DNA from: CAYQMF01 sp964418595
GTDB lineage: Bacteria > Planctomycetota > UBA1135 > UBA2386
Direction of reading: 5' to 3'
Assembly: GCA_964418595.1 (NCBI GenBank)
Contig: CAYQMF010000018.1
Span: 6,034-70,033 of the forward strand
DNA: 64,000 bases
Made by a program: the position numbers and the translations under genes
The notes under the pieces: generated by a model
Database searches by the model: none
What the model was told of the DNA's origin: nothing
Seen by the model: the letters and a program-made list of their open reading frames with translations, nothing else
Part shown: positions 17,415 to 31,567 of the stretch, piece by piece
Position numbering within the stretch: position 1 is the stretch's first letter
Layout of the letters: each line of letters begins with the position of its first letter

Positions 17415-20279
17415 ATGCCGAACTCCGCTCACCGTCTCCCGCTCGCGCTGGCGGGTCTGTTGCTCTTCGGATGTGACAACGTCGGTCGCGCCTTCGATCC
17501 CGGCTACGGCGGCGGCACCGGGAGCGGCAAGAGCAGCGACATCTTCGCCGCGGTCCAGGGTGGCGTGTCCGTCGATGGCAGGCCGCGCGTGCGCGCCGCG
17601 TACCCCAAGAGCGCGGGCTGGGCCAACACCGCGCCGGCCATCGTCGTCTTCTCCGAGTCGATGAACCAGGACCTGCTCGTGCCAGCGCAGGGCCAGCCGC
17701 TGGTGTTCTGCCGCGTGAAGGGCACGACCACGCGGTTCAACACGACCTACCACTTCCTGCAGGGCGGCACGGTCGTGCTCATGCGCCCGATTCCGGCGTG
17801 GCCGGCGCAGCAGGGCCAGAGCGCCGAGATCGAGATCGTGGTGAACGACGAGGCACGCGACGCCGACGGCGTGCGCGTCGCGAGCTCGGGCGAAGACAAG
17901 GTTGTGGGGACCTTCCTGCCCGACGCCGATACGGGCCAGGACCCGAACGGGCGGATCGTGGTGACGCTGCCCGAAGACAACGCGCGCGACCAGCAGCGCG
18001 AGACCGCGCTGTACCTCCTGTTCGATCGACCGGCGACCGCGACGACGGTGACGACGGCGAACTTCAAGGTCGACGACGACACGGCCACCGTCATCCCGGG
18101 TGCGGTCAGCTTTCCCATCGCCGACGCCGGCGTGGCCGACGGCCGGATCGCGCGTTTCGTTCCGACTGCACGGCTGCCGGCCGGCAAGCAGATCCGCATC
18201 ACCGTCGACGACACGATCAAGTTCGGCAACGACGGCAAGCTCGACTTCCTCGGCAGGACGCCGTTCTCGCGGGTCACCGTCCTGGACGTGGCGTCGGCCG
18301 ATGCGATCTCGATCGGCAATCCCACGACCGGCTTCCCCGAGAAGATCAACCGCAACAACCTCGCGACCGCCGAGTTCGCGGTCACGTTGCCGGCCGACTC
18401 GCGCGCCGGCGACTCGGTCGTGGTGCGCTTGTACGCCCTCGAGCCGCGCACGCAGCCGGCGGACGACGTGGCCTTCGTCGAGGCTGCCGCGGCGGTGGCC
18501 GCCGACGGCCAGACGAGCGTCACGGTGCCGCTCACGAACCTGCTCGGCACCGTGGATGCGCCGCGCTTCGGGGACGGCAGCGCGACCTTCGCAGTGCGCG
18601 CGCGCCGGGGTGGCAAGTCCACCGGCTGGATCGTCTCCGACGCCGCGGACGACCCGCGCATCGACATCCAGCCGCCGACGCTCGCGCAGCTCGGGCCGCC
18701 GCGTCAGGGCACGTTCGATCTGATCACCGATCAGGAAGCGGTGGTGTTCCACGGCGTCGCCAACGAGACCATCTCGAAGGCGACACTCGAGGCCATGAGC
18801 GTCACGGTCGCGAACTTCGGCTCCGCCACCGGCGGGCGCTTCATGTTGCGGCCGATCGACCTCGGCCGCCTGACGGCGCCGGTGACCTACACGCTGTCGC
18901 TGGTGGATGCCGCGGGCAACGCGTCGGCGCCGATCGCCGGCACGATCGTGCCACGGGGCGTGGTCACCGGCGCGCAGGCCGGCGTGCTCACGGTCGAGGC
19001 CTACGACGATGCCACGCTGCAGCCGATCGTCGGGGCGCTCGTCCTGATCGAGCCGGGCCTGCCACAGAAGCCCGCGCTCGGGCGGACCACGGCCACGACC
19101 GGTCTCGACGGGCGCGTCATGTTCACCTCCGTCACGGCGCCGACCTACTCGATCACCGTCGTCGCGCCGGGCTACCACCTCGTGACGTTCCTCGACACGG
19201 CGGCGGCGTACGTCTCGTTGCCGCTCCGCCCGACGACGGGTGCGACCGCGAGCGTGCGCGGCAACGCACTCTTCTCGACGGCGGGCGGCGCGTCCGCTCG
19301 CGTCGGCTGCAACGCATTCGACGACCCGCTCACGGAAACCATCAAGCCCACCGGCACGACCCTGCCCGAGATCGTCGTGCGGCCGAGTCGCTTGATCGCG
19401 CTCAGTGGCTTCGCCGGTACCCTCGACGCGGCCGGGAACGGGACGTTCGTGACCGGCGGCTGCACGATGTGCGGGACCACCGGGACCGCGGCGACGCCCG
19501 CGGCGGCCGCACTCGCGCCGGGCGGCACCACCACGCAGCAGCTCGTGATCCAGGCACCGGCGCTCGGCGCGGCGGTGGCGACCGCGCGCTACAACCGCGA
19601 CTTCGCGCAGTCGACCGGGCTCGGCACACTCGATGGCGCGCCGACCGTGCGCGTGATGGCGAGCCTGCGCGGCCTGGCGGGGAACGTCCCGGTCGGCCTG
19701 GGCACGCCTCGCACGGCTGGTGCCGCGACGTCGTTCGACGTGGACTCGACCTTCTCGCTGCCGCAGGTGCTGACGTTGAGCCCTTTCCTGCCTGTGATCT
19801 GGGTGTCGATGGAAGGTCGTGACGCTGCCGGCAACGTGGCGCGGCATCGGGGCCTCGTGCACGACGTGAACACCGGCGCGACGCTCGCCATCTGGCCCAC
19901 GCCCGGCGTGCCGGCCATCACCGCGCCGGGCGGCGCGTCGGTCGGGGCGCCGGCGGTGACGTTCGCGGACGGCCTGGACCGCACGACCGTGCCGGGGGGG
20001 CTCGCGTTCCAGCAGATGACGGCGATCGACGCCACGGGGCGAACCTGGACGATCTGGCGCGAGGATCTCACGGCGGCGGTCGGCGCCACGGCCTGGCAGA
20101 TCCCCGACCTCAGCGGCGCCGGGATCACCGGGCTCGGCCTGGGGACGTGGTCGATCCGCACGGAGGCATACCTCGTGTTCTCGGTGACGCAGGTCCCGGG
20201 CAGCTTCCTCTGGGAGGAACTGCGCCGCGCCCAGGTCACCTACGCCCGCGCCGCGAGCGTGAACTTCACGGTGAACTGA
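17415..20279 (+). CDS. Large lipoprotein with Ig-like and carboxypeptidase-regulatory-like domains
   Basis: 954 residues. Lipobox near the N-terminus (LLLFGCDN) makes it a lipoprotein. Residues ~55-170 look like a bacterial Ig-like (Big_5) domain (AYPKSAGWANTAPAIVVFSE), followed by a second similar unit near 180-300. Around residues 525-610 there is a carboxypeptidase regulatory-like/Spy-type beta domain (VEAYDDATLQPIVGALV, TTGLDGRVMFTSV, YSITVVAPGY). The rest is beta-rich and Thr/Ala-rich. No catalytic residues are evident. Probably a surface-exposed structural or adhesion protein. It follows the Mla cassette by 82 nt and is followed 6 nt later by queC. Confidence 0.75.
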   Translation: MPNSAHRLPLALAGLLLFGCDNVGRAFDPGYGGGTGSGKSSDIFAAVQGGVSVDGRPRVRAAYPKSAGWANTAPAIVVFSESMNQDLLVPAQGQPLVFCRVKGTTTRFNTTYHFLQGGTVVLMRPIPAWPAQQGQSAEIEIVVNDEARDADGVRVASSGEDKVVGTFLPDADTGQDPNGRIVVTLPEDNARDQQRETALYLLFDRPATATTVTTANFKVDDDTATVIPGAVSFPIADAGVADGRIARFVPTARLPAGKQIRITVDDTIKFGNDGKLDFLGRTPFSRVTVLDVASADAISIGNPTTGFPEKINRNNLATAEFAVTLPADSRAGDSVVVRLYALEPRTQPADDVAFVEAAAAVAADGQTSVTVPLTNLLGTVDAPRFGDGSATFAVRARRGGKSTGWIVSDAADDPRIDIQPPTLAQLGPPRQGTFDLITDQEAVVFHGVANETISKATLEAMSVTVANFGSATGGRFMLRPIDLGRLTAPVTYTLSLVDAAGNASAPIAGTIVPRGVVTGAQAGVLTVEAYDDATLQPIVGALVLIEPGLPQKPALGRTTATTGLDGRVMFTSVTAPTYSITVVAPGYHLVTFLDTAAAYVSLPLRPTTGATASVRGNALFSTAGGASARVGCNAFDDPLTETIKPTGTTLPEIVVRPSRLIALSGFAGTLDAAGNGTFVTGGCTMCGTTGTAATPAAAALAPGGTTTQQLVIQAPALGAAVATARYNRDFAQSTGLGTLDGAPTVRVMASLRGLAGNVPVGLGTPRTAGAATSFDVDSTFSLPQVLTLSPFLPVIWVSMEGRDAAGNVARHRGLVHDVNTGATLAIWPTPGVPAITAPGGASVGAPAVTFADGLDRTTVPGGLAFQQMTAIDATGRTWTIWREDLTAAVGATAWQIPDLSGAGITGLGLGTWSIRTEAYLVFSVTQVPGSFLWEELRRAQVTYARAASVNFTVN

Positions 20280-20285
20280 GGGTCT

Positions 20286-20954
20286 GTGAACACTTCGGGC
20301 AGCGCCGGCCGGGCGGTGGTCCTCCTCTCCGGAGGCCTGGACTCCGGGGTGGCCCTCGCCGAGTGGCGGAGCGCCGGCGGCCAGGTGGCCCTTGCGTTGA
20401 CCTGCGACTACGGCCAGAAGGCCGCCGAGCGCGAGGCCCTGGCGGCGGCGCGCCTGGCGCTGCGGTACGCGGTGCCGTGGTGCCTCGTGGACCTGCCATG
20501 GCTCGGCGACGTGGCCCGCCGGAGCGGCTCGGCCCTGGTGAGCGCTTCCGCGGGGATTCCCGTGGGGACCGCGGCCGCCCCGGGGAACGAACAGACTGCC
20601 GCGGCGGTCTGGGTGCCGGCGCGCAACCTCGTGCTGTGCGCCGTGGCCGCGGCCCACGCCGAGGAGGTCGGCGCGGATGCGATCGTCGCCGGCTTCAACC
20701 GGGAGGAAGCCGAGACCTTCCCCGACAACTCGGTCGCGTTCGCGCAGGCCGCGACGTCGGTGCTGCGCTACGCGTGCCGGGCGCCCATCCGCGTCGAGAG
20801 TCCGACGCAGGCGCTCGACAAGGCGGAGATCGTGGCGCGCGCCCGCCTGCACGGTCTCGAGCCGGCCGACTTCTGGAGCTGCTATCGGGGTGGCGCCGAC
20901 CCTTGCGGTCGATGCGAATCGTGCGCGCGGAGCGCGCGCGCCTGGGGGAGCTGA
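20286..20954 (+). CDS. queC: 7-cyano-7-deazaguanine synthase
   Basis: 222 residues from the GTG at 20286, six nt past the previous stop. Converts 7-carboxy-7-deazaguanine and ammonia to preQ0 with ATP, in queuosine (tRNA wobble base) or 7-deazapurine synthesis. The PP-loop is LLSGGLDSG near the start; CDYGQKA and VPARNLVLCAVAAAHAEEVGADAIVAG follow. The C-terminal zinc site is complete: SCYRG, then PCGRCESC. No queD, queE or queF is visible nearby, so the pathway partners must be elsewhere. No DNA-modification (dpd) genes are adjacent, so tRNA modification is the default role. Confidence 0.93.
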   Translation: MNTSGSAGRAVVLLSGGLDSGVALAEWRSAGGQVALALTCDYGQKAAEREALAAARLALRYAVPWCLVDLPWLGDVARRSGSALVSASAGIPVGTAAAPGNEQTAAAVWVPARNLVLCAVAAAHAEEVGADAIVAGFNREEAETFPDNSVAFAQAATSVLRYACRAPIRVESPTQALDKAEIVARARLHGLEPADFWSCYRGGADPCGRCESCARSARAWGS

Positions 20955-21022
20955 CGGCCCCACTTCTGCGCATCGCGGGCAAGACGCTGGCTGCGGCACG
21001 AGCTCCACGTATCATTCGCCGC

Positions 21023-21625
21023 ATGGTGCGTCGCCACAGTCTGGCCCTGCTCACCCTGGTCGCGGCCTCGTGCGTTCCCCTTCCTCCGGCCGCGGTGGCG
21101 TCGTCCTTGCAGGCGACGCCGGAGCTGCAGACCGTCAACCCCTCCAACATCGCGGTCGTCCCCGTCGAGGACGCGACGCCCGGGGCTTCGATCCGCGATC
21201 TCACGGAGGCCGTGCGCACCGAGATCTACGCCCAGCTCGTCCTCAAGCGGTACGCGCCGCTGACGAGCAAGGTGGTGGACGCGGTGGTGCGCCAGCACAC
21301 CGTCGGCACCACCGGCGCGTCGCTCACCCGACCCGAGGTGATCGCGCGGGTCGCGGGTGCGATGGACGAGGACGCCGTGCTGTGCGTGCGGGTCACGCAG
21401 TGGGACGATTCGCGCATCATGTCGTCCTCGCGCGTCCGGTTCGCGGCCGATGTCATCATGGTGAGTGGCAAGACCAAGGCCACGCTCTGGGGCGGCGCGG
21501 TCGAGGGTGAGGTCAAGGCGGGTGGCCTCGACCCCGCGCCGCGCTACCGCGAAGAGCGCCTGCAGGACGTGGCCCGCCAGCTCGCGCGCGCGATCATCGC
21601 TCAGCTCCCGGCGCACGTCCTGTAA
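21023..21625 (+). CDS. GNA1162-like (DUF799 family) putative lipoprotein
   Basis: 200 residues from the ATG at 21023. The N-terminus ends in a lipobox-like VAASC. The mature region (IAVVPVEDATPGASIRDL, then VRTEIYAQLVLKRYAPLT, EDAVLCVRVTQWDDS, GKTKATLWGGAVEGEV) follows the plan of the GNA1162/YPO0702 lipoprotein family: a TolB-N-like alpha/beta fold near the outer membrane. These occur beside transport and curli-like assembly systems, but their exact role is unclear. The frame extends upstream across queC only as a shadow. Assignment rests on fold pattern, not strong identity. Confidence 0.6.
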   Translation: MVRRHSLALLTLVAASCVPLPPAAVASSLQATPELQTVNPSNIAVVPVEDATPGASIRDLTEAVRTEIYAQLVLKRYAPLTSKVVDAVVRQHTVGTTGASLTRPEVIARVAGAMDEDAVLCVRVTQWDDSRIMSSSRVRFAADVIMVSGKTKATLWGGAVEGEVKAGGLDPAPRYREERLQDVARQLARAIIAQLPAHVL

Positions 21626-21654
21626 GGACACGGCTACGCCGGAGGGTGGGGCGT

Positions 21655-21779
21655 CGCCAGGGCACGGTTTCGAGGAGAGTCCAGACTCGTGGTTGTGGCG
21701 CGGGGTGGCCGCCGGTATGGTCCCGCCCTTTTCCACAACCAAAGTCCGACCGTGCAGCTGGAGCTCCCTGGCCCTGGCG
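21655..21779 (+). ncRNA. Structured 5' leader of rpsO, candidate S15 autoregulatory RNA
   Basis: Nested inverted repeats lie in the 190-nt leader. Outer helix: 21655-21662 with 21772-21779. Second helix: CACGGT 21663-21668 with ACCGTG 21749-21754. Inside are two branches: a small stem 21671-21674/21686-21689, and a strong stem GGTTGTGG 21691-21698 with CCACAACC 21733-21740, extended by 21700-21705 with 21721-21726. The result is a three-way junction. S15 represses its own mRNA in several phyla by binding junction-like leaders that mimic its 16S rRNA site; that this is the case here is inference. It ends 36 nt before the start codon. Confidence 0.55.
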
Positions 21780-21815
21780 CACCGGTCTTGTGCAAGCAAC
21801 TGAGAGAAAGCAGGG

Positions 21816-22085
21816 ATGGCAATCACTTCGTCGGACCGTCAGCGACTGGTCAAGGACAACCGCACCCACGAGAAGGACACCGGCTCGCCGGAGGTCCAGA
21901 TCGCGCTGCTCACCGAGCAGATCAAGGCGCTGACCAACCACCTGCGCATCCACCCCAAGGACTACTCGTCCCGGCGGGGGCTGCTGTTCCAGGTGAACCG
22001 TCGCAACAAGCTGTTGCGCTATCTGCAACGCAACGATGTGCAGCGCTACGCGGCCATCGTCGCGAAGCTCGATCTGCGCCGCTGA
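21816..22085 (+). CDS. rpsO: 30S ribosomal protein S15
   Basis: 89 residues, exactly the usual size. The whole chain matches S15: [55 protein letters not shown]15 binds 16S rRNA helices 20-22 early in 30S assembly. A purine-rich GAGAGAAAG lies 6-14 nt upstream of the ATG. The gene is followed by pnp in the classic rpsO-pnp arrangement. The leader carries elaborate structure (see that entry). Confidence 0.97.
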   Translation: MAITSSDRQRLVKDNRTHEKDTGSPEVQIALLTEQIKALTNHLRIHPKDYSSRRGLLFQVNRRNKLLRYLQRNDVQRYAAIVAKLDLRR

Positions 22086-22135
22086 CGTTCCGCGCGGGCG
22101 ACTGCCGCTCTTTGAGATTCCCATGCGCGGCTTCG

Positions 22136-22207
22136 GTCCGGCTCAACGCCGGGCCAGAGTCCTCCAGGTACCGGCTGCGAGCTGCGGCGACGGAGGACGA
22201 ACCGGAC
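22136..22207 (+). promoter_or_regulatory. Nested stem-loop in the rpsO-pnp intergenic region
   Basis: Outer arms GTCCGG (22136-22141) and CCGGAC (22202-22207) enclose GTCCTCC (22159-22165) and GGAGGAC (22192-22198), both perfect. In E. coli an RNase III-cleaved hairpin in the same place controls pnp stability and autoregulation. A similar role here is inferred from position. Just downstream, two near-copies of TCCTGGCGACAGCG occur in tandem. Confidence 0.45.
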
Positions 22208-22353
22208 GGCATGCCTCGGTCCTGGCGACAGCGCGATGGATCCTGACGACAGCGTGAGCTGTGCGGCAGGTTCGTCCGGTCTCCGCCAGACGGGCAACGT
22301 CCACGAGCGGCCGTGTGACCAAGACCCGCTCGCGAACAGAAACCAACAAGAAG

Positions 22354-25056
22354 ATGGCAACGAAGAAGACCACGAGGCGCCCCGCGGGCGCATCCAGACA
22401 ATCCGACGCGGGGAGCACCCGCACCAAGAGGCCGGCCGCCGGGCGCGACCGGCAGGCCGACAGCGCAGACCCGGCCACGCCGGCCGGCGAGCGCAACCCT
22501 GCTGCCAGCAACCCTGCTGCCAGCAACCCTGCTGCCAGCAACCCTGCTGCCAGCAACCCTGACATCCAGGTCGACAGGATCGCGTTCGGCGGCGTGCGCG
22601 TCTCCCGCGAGATCGGCGGGCGCATGTTCAGCATCGAGAGTGGCCGCATGGCCAAGCAGGCCGACGGCGCCGTCGTCGCGCGCTACGGCGACACGCTCGT
22701 CCTCGCGACCGCGCAGAGCGCGAAGGCGCGCGAAGACGTCGACTTCTTCCCGCTCACCGTCGACTACCGCGAGCGCGCGGCGGCGGCGGGCAAGTTCCCC
22801 GGCGGGTTCTTCAAGCGCGAAGGCCGGCCGACGACCCGCGAGACGCTGACCTGCCGCATCATCGATCGGGCGATCCGGCCGATGTTCCCCGACGATTACC
22901 GCGCCGAGGTCCAGGTCCTGCTGCAGGTCCTGTCGACGGACCAGGAGAACGACTCGGACATCACCGGCGCGGTCGCGGCGTTCGCCGCGCTGGCGGTGAG
23001 CTCGATCCCGACCACGCGAGTCCTCGGCGCCTGCCGCATCGGCATGCAGGAGGGCGCGCTGCTCGTGAACCCGCCGTGGTCGATCGCCCAGGCCGAGACC
23101 AACGCCCTCAACCTGACCGTCGCCGCCCATCGCGATGCGATCGTGATGGTCGAGGCCGGCGCCCGTGAGGTGAGCGAGGAGGCCATGATCGAGGCTCTGG
23201 AGCTCGCCCACGACGTCTGTGCGCAGGTCGCGGAGATGATCGGCGTGCTCGTGGCCGAGGTCGGCAAGCAGAAGAAGGTGCCGGAGGCGAAGGTTCGCGC
23301 GTCGGACCCGACCGAGGCGATCCGCGCGAAGTTCGGCAAGGACCTGCTCGCGGTCGCCGCATCCTCCGGCAACAAGCACGAGCGCAAGGCGGCGAAGGAC
23401 GAACTGGTGACGCGCGTCGCCGCGGCGTTCCCCGCGCCGGCGGAGCTCGACGACAAGGCCGTGAAGCAGCACAACGCGCTGGTGTCGAGCTTCTGCGGCC
23501 AGCTCATCGACGAAGGCGAGCGCCAGTCGATCCTGCGCGGCAAGCGCGTCGATGGCCGCACGCCCAAGGACATCCGCACGATCACCATCGAGGTGGATGT
23601 GCTGCCCCGCGTGCACGGCTCCGTGCTGTTCACGCGCGGCGAGACCCAGGCGCTGGGCATCGCCACGCTAGGGACTCCGGACGACGCGCAGCGTATGGAC
23701 GGGATCTACCCGGAGCCGGAGAAGCGCTTCCTGCTGCACTACAACTTCCCGCCGTACAGCGTCGGCGAGGTGCGCCGCACCGGCTCGCCGGGCCGGCGTG
23801 AGATCGGCCATGGCGCGCTCGCGGAGCGGGCCGTGGAGATGGTGCTGCCGTCGGCGACGGAGTTCCCGTACACGATGCGCATCACGTCCGACATCCTCGA
23901 GTCGAACGGCTCGTCGTCGATGGCATCGGTGTGCGCCGCGACGCTCGCGCTCATGGATGCCGGTGTGCCGATCAAGCAGCCGGTCGCCGGGATCGCGATG
24001 GGTCTCGTGAAGGACGGCGATCGCTACGCGATCCTGTCCGACATCCTGGGCTCGGAAGACCACTGCGGCGACATGGACTTCAAGGTCACCGGCACGCCGC
24101 GCGGGATCACCGCCCTGCAGATGGACATCAAGTGCGAGGGACTGACGCGCGAGATCATGGAGGAGGCGCTCGCCCAGGCGCGCGAGGGCCGCATCCACAT
24201 CCTGCGCAAGATGCTCGCCGTGATGCGCGCTCCGCGCACCGAGATCAGCCCGCACGCGCCGCGGCTGCTGACGCTGATGGTGCCGGAGGACAAGATCGGC
24301 GCGATCATCGGCCCGGGCGGCCGCACCATCCGCGGCATGCAGGATGAGTTCGGCGTGCGCATCAACATCGAGGACAACGGCTGCGTGACGGTTGCGGGCC
24401 CCGATGTCGTGAAGGTCGAGGCCGCCTTCCAGCGGATCAAGGACATGACCGCGGAGGTCGAGGTCGGCACCGTCTACAAGGGCAAGGTGACCTCGGTGAA
24501 GGAGTTCGGTGCCTTCGTCGAGATCCTGCCGGGCCAGGAGGGCATGGTGCACGTGTCCGAGCTGTCCGACGGCTTCGTACGGTCGGTGACCGACGTGGTG
24601 CGCATCGGCGACGAGATCGAGGTGAAGGTCATCGGCATCGATGACTTCGGCAAGATCAAGCTGAGCCGGCGGGCGCTCCTGGTCGGTGCTGGCGGCGACG
24701 CTGACCGTGGCGGTCGCGACGAGGGCGGCGAGCGACCGCGGGGTGACCGTGGCGACCGCGGGTTCCGCGGCGATCGCGGTGACCGCGGTGACCGCGGCGA
24801 CCGCCCCTTCCGGGGCGACCGTGGTGACGACCGTGGTCATCGTGCTGCGGACGAGGGTACCGGCGAGTCCGGGCCGCGCGCGGATGCCGAGGCACCGGAG
24901 GGCGCCGGGCAGGACCCCATCGACGGCGGCGCCGACCCGGTGGAACAGGGGGCGGGGCCCGACGGGGATCGCGGCGGCGACGATCGCGGTCGCGGCCGGG
25001 ATCGCGGGCGCCGTGAGGGCGGTCGTGGCCCGCGGCGCGGTCGCCGGCCCTTCTGA
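22354..25056 (+). CDS. pnp: Polynucleotide phosphorylase with extended low-complexity ends
   Basis: 900 residues from the ATG at 22354, against ~700 for typical PNPase. The 3'-5' phosphorolytic exoribonuclease core is complete: two RNase PH-like domains (first from ~residue 70; second around 390-620 with RVHGSVLFTRGETQALG and SSSMASVCAATLALMDAGV), a KH domain with IGAIIGPGGRTIRG, and an S1 domain with VYKGKVTSVKEFGAFVEILPG. Two additions stand out: a ~70-residue basic, Pro/Ala-rich N-terminus ending in four NPAAS repeats, and a ~125-residue tail rich in GDRGD/RGFRGDR repeats after S1, likely an RNA- or protein-binding disordered tail. The start is uncertain because the frame is open back to ~22261. 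Confidence 0.93.
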   Translation: MATKKTTRRPAGASRQSDAGSTRTKRPAAGRDRQADSADPATPAGERNPAASNPAASNPAASNPAASNPDIQVDRIAFGGVRVSREIGGRMFSIESGRMAKQADGAVVARYGDTLVLATAQSAKAREDVDFFPLTVDYRERAAAAGKFPGGFFKREGRPTTRETLTCRIIDRAIRPMFPDDYRAEVQVLLQVLSTDQENDSDITGAVAAFAALAVSSIPTTRVLGACRIGMQEGALLVNPPWSIAQAETNALNLTVAAHRDAIVMVEAGAREVSEEAMIEALELAHDVCAQVAEMIGVLVAEVGKQKKVPEAKVRASDPTEAIRAKFGKDLLAVAASSGNKHERKAAKDELVTRVAAAFPAPAELDDKAVKQHNALVSSFCGQLIDEGERQSILRGKRVDGRTPKDIRTITIEVDVLPRVHGSVLFTRGETQALGIATLGTPDDAQRMDGIYPEPEKRFLLHYNFPPYSVGEVRRTGSPGRREIGHGALAERAVEMVLPSATEFPYTMRITSDILESNGSSSMASVCAATLALMDAGVPIKQPVAGIAMGLVKDGDRYAILSDILGSEDHCGDMDFKVTGTPRGITALQMDIKCEGLTREIMEEALAQAREGRIHILRKMLAVMRAPRTEISPHAPRLLTLMVPEDKIGAIIGPGGRTIRGMQDEFGVRINIEDNGCVTVAGPDVVKVEAAFQRIKDMTAEVEVGTVYKGKVTSVKEFGAFVEILPGQEGMVHVSELSDGFVRSVTDVVRIGDEIEVKVIGIDDFGKIKLSRRALLVGAGGDADRGGRDEGGERPRGDRGDRGFRGDRGDRGDRGDRPFRGDRGDDRGHRAADEGTGESGPRADAEAPEGAGQDPIDGGADPVEQGAGPDGDRGGDDRGRGRDRGRREGGRGPRRGRRPF
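22495..22560 (+). repeat. 15-bp tandem repeat inside pnp (4.4 copies)
   Basis: The unit AACCCTGCTGCCAGC repeats without a mismatch at 22495, 22510, 22525 and 22540, with a partial fifth copy to 22560. It encodes NPAAS repeated in frame at the junction of the N-terminal extension and the PNPase core. Perfect identity suggests recent slippage expansion; copy number may vary between strains without breaking the frame. Confidence 0.95.
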
Positions 25057-25078
25057 ACCGGCTCTCACAGCCAGCCAC

Positions 25079-25106
25079 CCTGCCGCGGCTTTCCTGCCGC
25101 GGCAGG
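25079..25106 (+). terminator. Strong hairpin after pnp
   Basis: Perfect 11-bp stem CCTGCCGCGGC (25079-25089) / GCCGCGGCAGG (25096-25106) with a TTTCCT loop, 22 nt after the pnp stop. A five-T run comes only later (25125-25129), where it is part of the next stem. Likely transcription terminator or 3'-end stabiliser for rpsO-pnp. Confidence 0.65.
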
Positions 25107-25124
25107 CACGTAGCCTCCGCGCAC

Positions 25125-25182
25125 TTTTTCGTCACGCCGCGGGCCCGAAGACTCGGGCCTCTTGTGCCGCGATGACGAAAAA
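25125..25182 (+). promoter_or_regulatory. AT-tract-flanked stem-loop at the translation start of the sigma-54 regulator
   Basis: TTTTTCGTCA (25125-25134) pairs perfectly with TGACGAAAAA (25173-25182), and inside lies a 7-bp stem GGCCCGA (25142-25148) / TCGGGCC (25153-25159). The 3' arm ends six nt before the ATG at 25189, where a ribosome site should be. It could be a bidirectional terminator closing pnp, or a leader structure or operator for the regulator. A/T tracts are rare in this DNA, so it is unlikely to be noise. Confidence 0.55.
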
Positions 25183-25188
25183 CGTCCC

Positions 25189-30852
<5,664 letters not shown>

Positions 30853-31082
30853 TCTCCCGAGCCGTGCCGGGTCTGAAATTTCTCTCTCCGCCCTAACCCT
30901 ATACCGATGGCAAGCTTGAGTATCTCGCCATGAAACTCGCCACGTCGGGCGGCACCTCACTTGCCAATACGGCGTCCGTCCATCCCAGCGGTCGCGCTTT
31001 CTTCATCGAATGTGGGAGCGCGAAGAAGTGTGGGACGGCCCAGGTGCGAAGCGCGCTTGGGGTGAGAGCGAGGGCACGAACG

Positions 31083-31475
31083 ATGACGAACCTGCTGCGA
31101 ATCCTGGCGAGCCTCATGGTCCTGGTGGTGCTCGCTCCTGCGCTTGCGGGTCAGGGCGTCTCGCTCAAGAGCAAGGCCGCCGTCCTGAGTGGCGAAGCTT
31201 CGAACTGCTCCCGTCCCGCGACGGTGGACCTCGAGAAGGTGGCCGAAGCGACGCCTGAGTACAAGGAGATCAAGGCGCACTCCCTGGATGAGGGCAGCGC
31301 GCGCTACGGGCTGCTGATGAAGGCGATGATGAAGCGGATCAAGGATGCCTGCCGCTCTGCCGCCGCCGACGCCGGACACGACCTCGTCGTCCGGGGGGGC
31401 GACATCCAGAACGACAAGGGGCTCACGGTCTCGGATCTGACCGACAAGGTCATCGAGTACGTGGAGAAGAGCTGA
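31083..31475 (+). CDS. OmpH/Skp-like small periplasmic protein
   Basis: 130 residues from the ATG at 31083, chosen because a signal peptide follows (LLRILASLMVLVVLAPALAGQG); the in-frame ATG at 30930 gives a 51-residue leader without signal character. The mature chain has VDLEKVAEATPEYKEIKAH near its start and DLTDKVIEYVEK at the end, matching the two conserved ends of OmpH/Skp chaperones. The central coiled-coil is much shorter than in Skp (~160 residues). Skp holds unfolded outer-membrane proteins in the periplasm; here a role beside the secretin gene 92 nt downstream is plausible but unproven. Confidence 0.55.
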   Translation: MTNLLRILASLMVLVVLAPALAGQGVSLKSKAAVLSGEASNCSRPATVDLEKVAEATPEYKEIKAHSLDEGSARYGLLMKAMMKRIKDACRSAAADAGHDLVVRGGDIQNDKGLTVSDLTDKVIEYVEKS

Positions 31476-31567
31476 AGACGCGCTACGTTGTTCGCCGCGG
31501 TGCGCCGTGGCGTAAGCCAGGACCGGGTCGGCGGTCGGGCGAGTCCCCACACGCGCCGGGAGGCACC

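Noticed and set aside
16923..21008. A 1,361-codon open frame on the minus strand
   Set aside because: It is Arg/Ala/Gly/His-rich without motifs and lies antisense to the Mla lipoprotein, large lipoprotein and queC genes; long shadow frames are normal at this GC content.
21670..21690. A GAGGAGAGTCC stretch resembling the conserved RNase P RNA segment
   Set aside because: The leader is only 190 nt and lacks the other conserved RNase P regions, so it is part of the rpsO leader structure instead.
30952..30966. A -24/-12-like sigma-54 promoter (GG-N10-GC, TGGCAAGTGAGGTGC) on the minus strand after the sigma-54 activator
   Set aside because: It points back into the antisense of the activator with no gene to serve, and such a match is expected by chance in GC-rich DNA.
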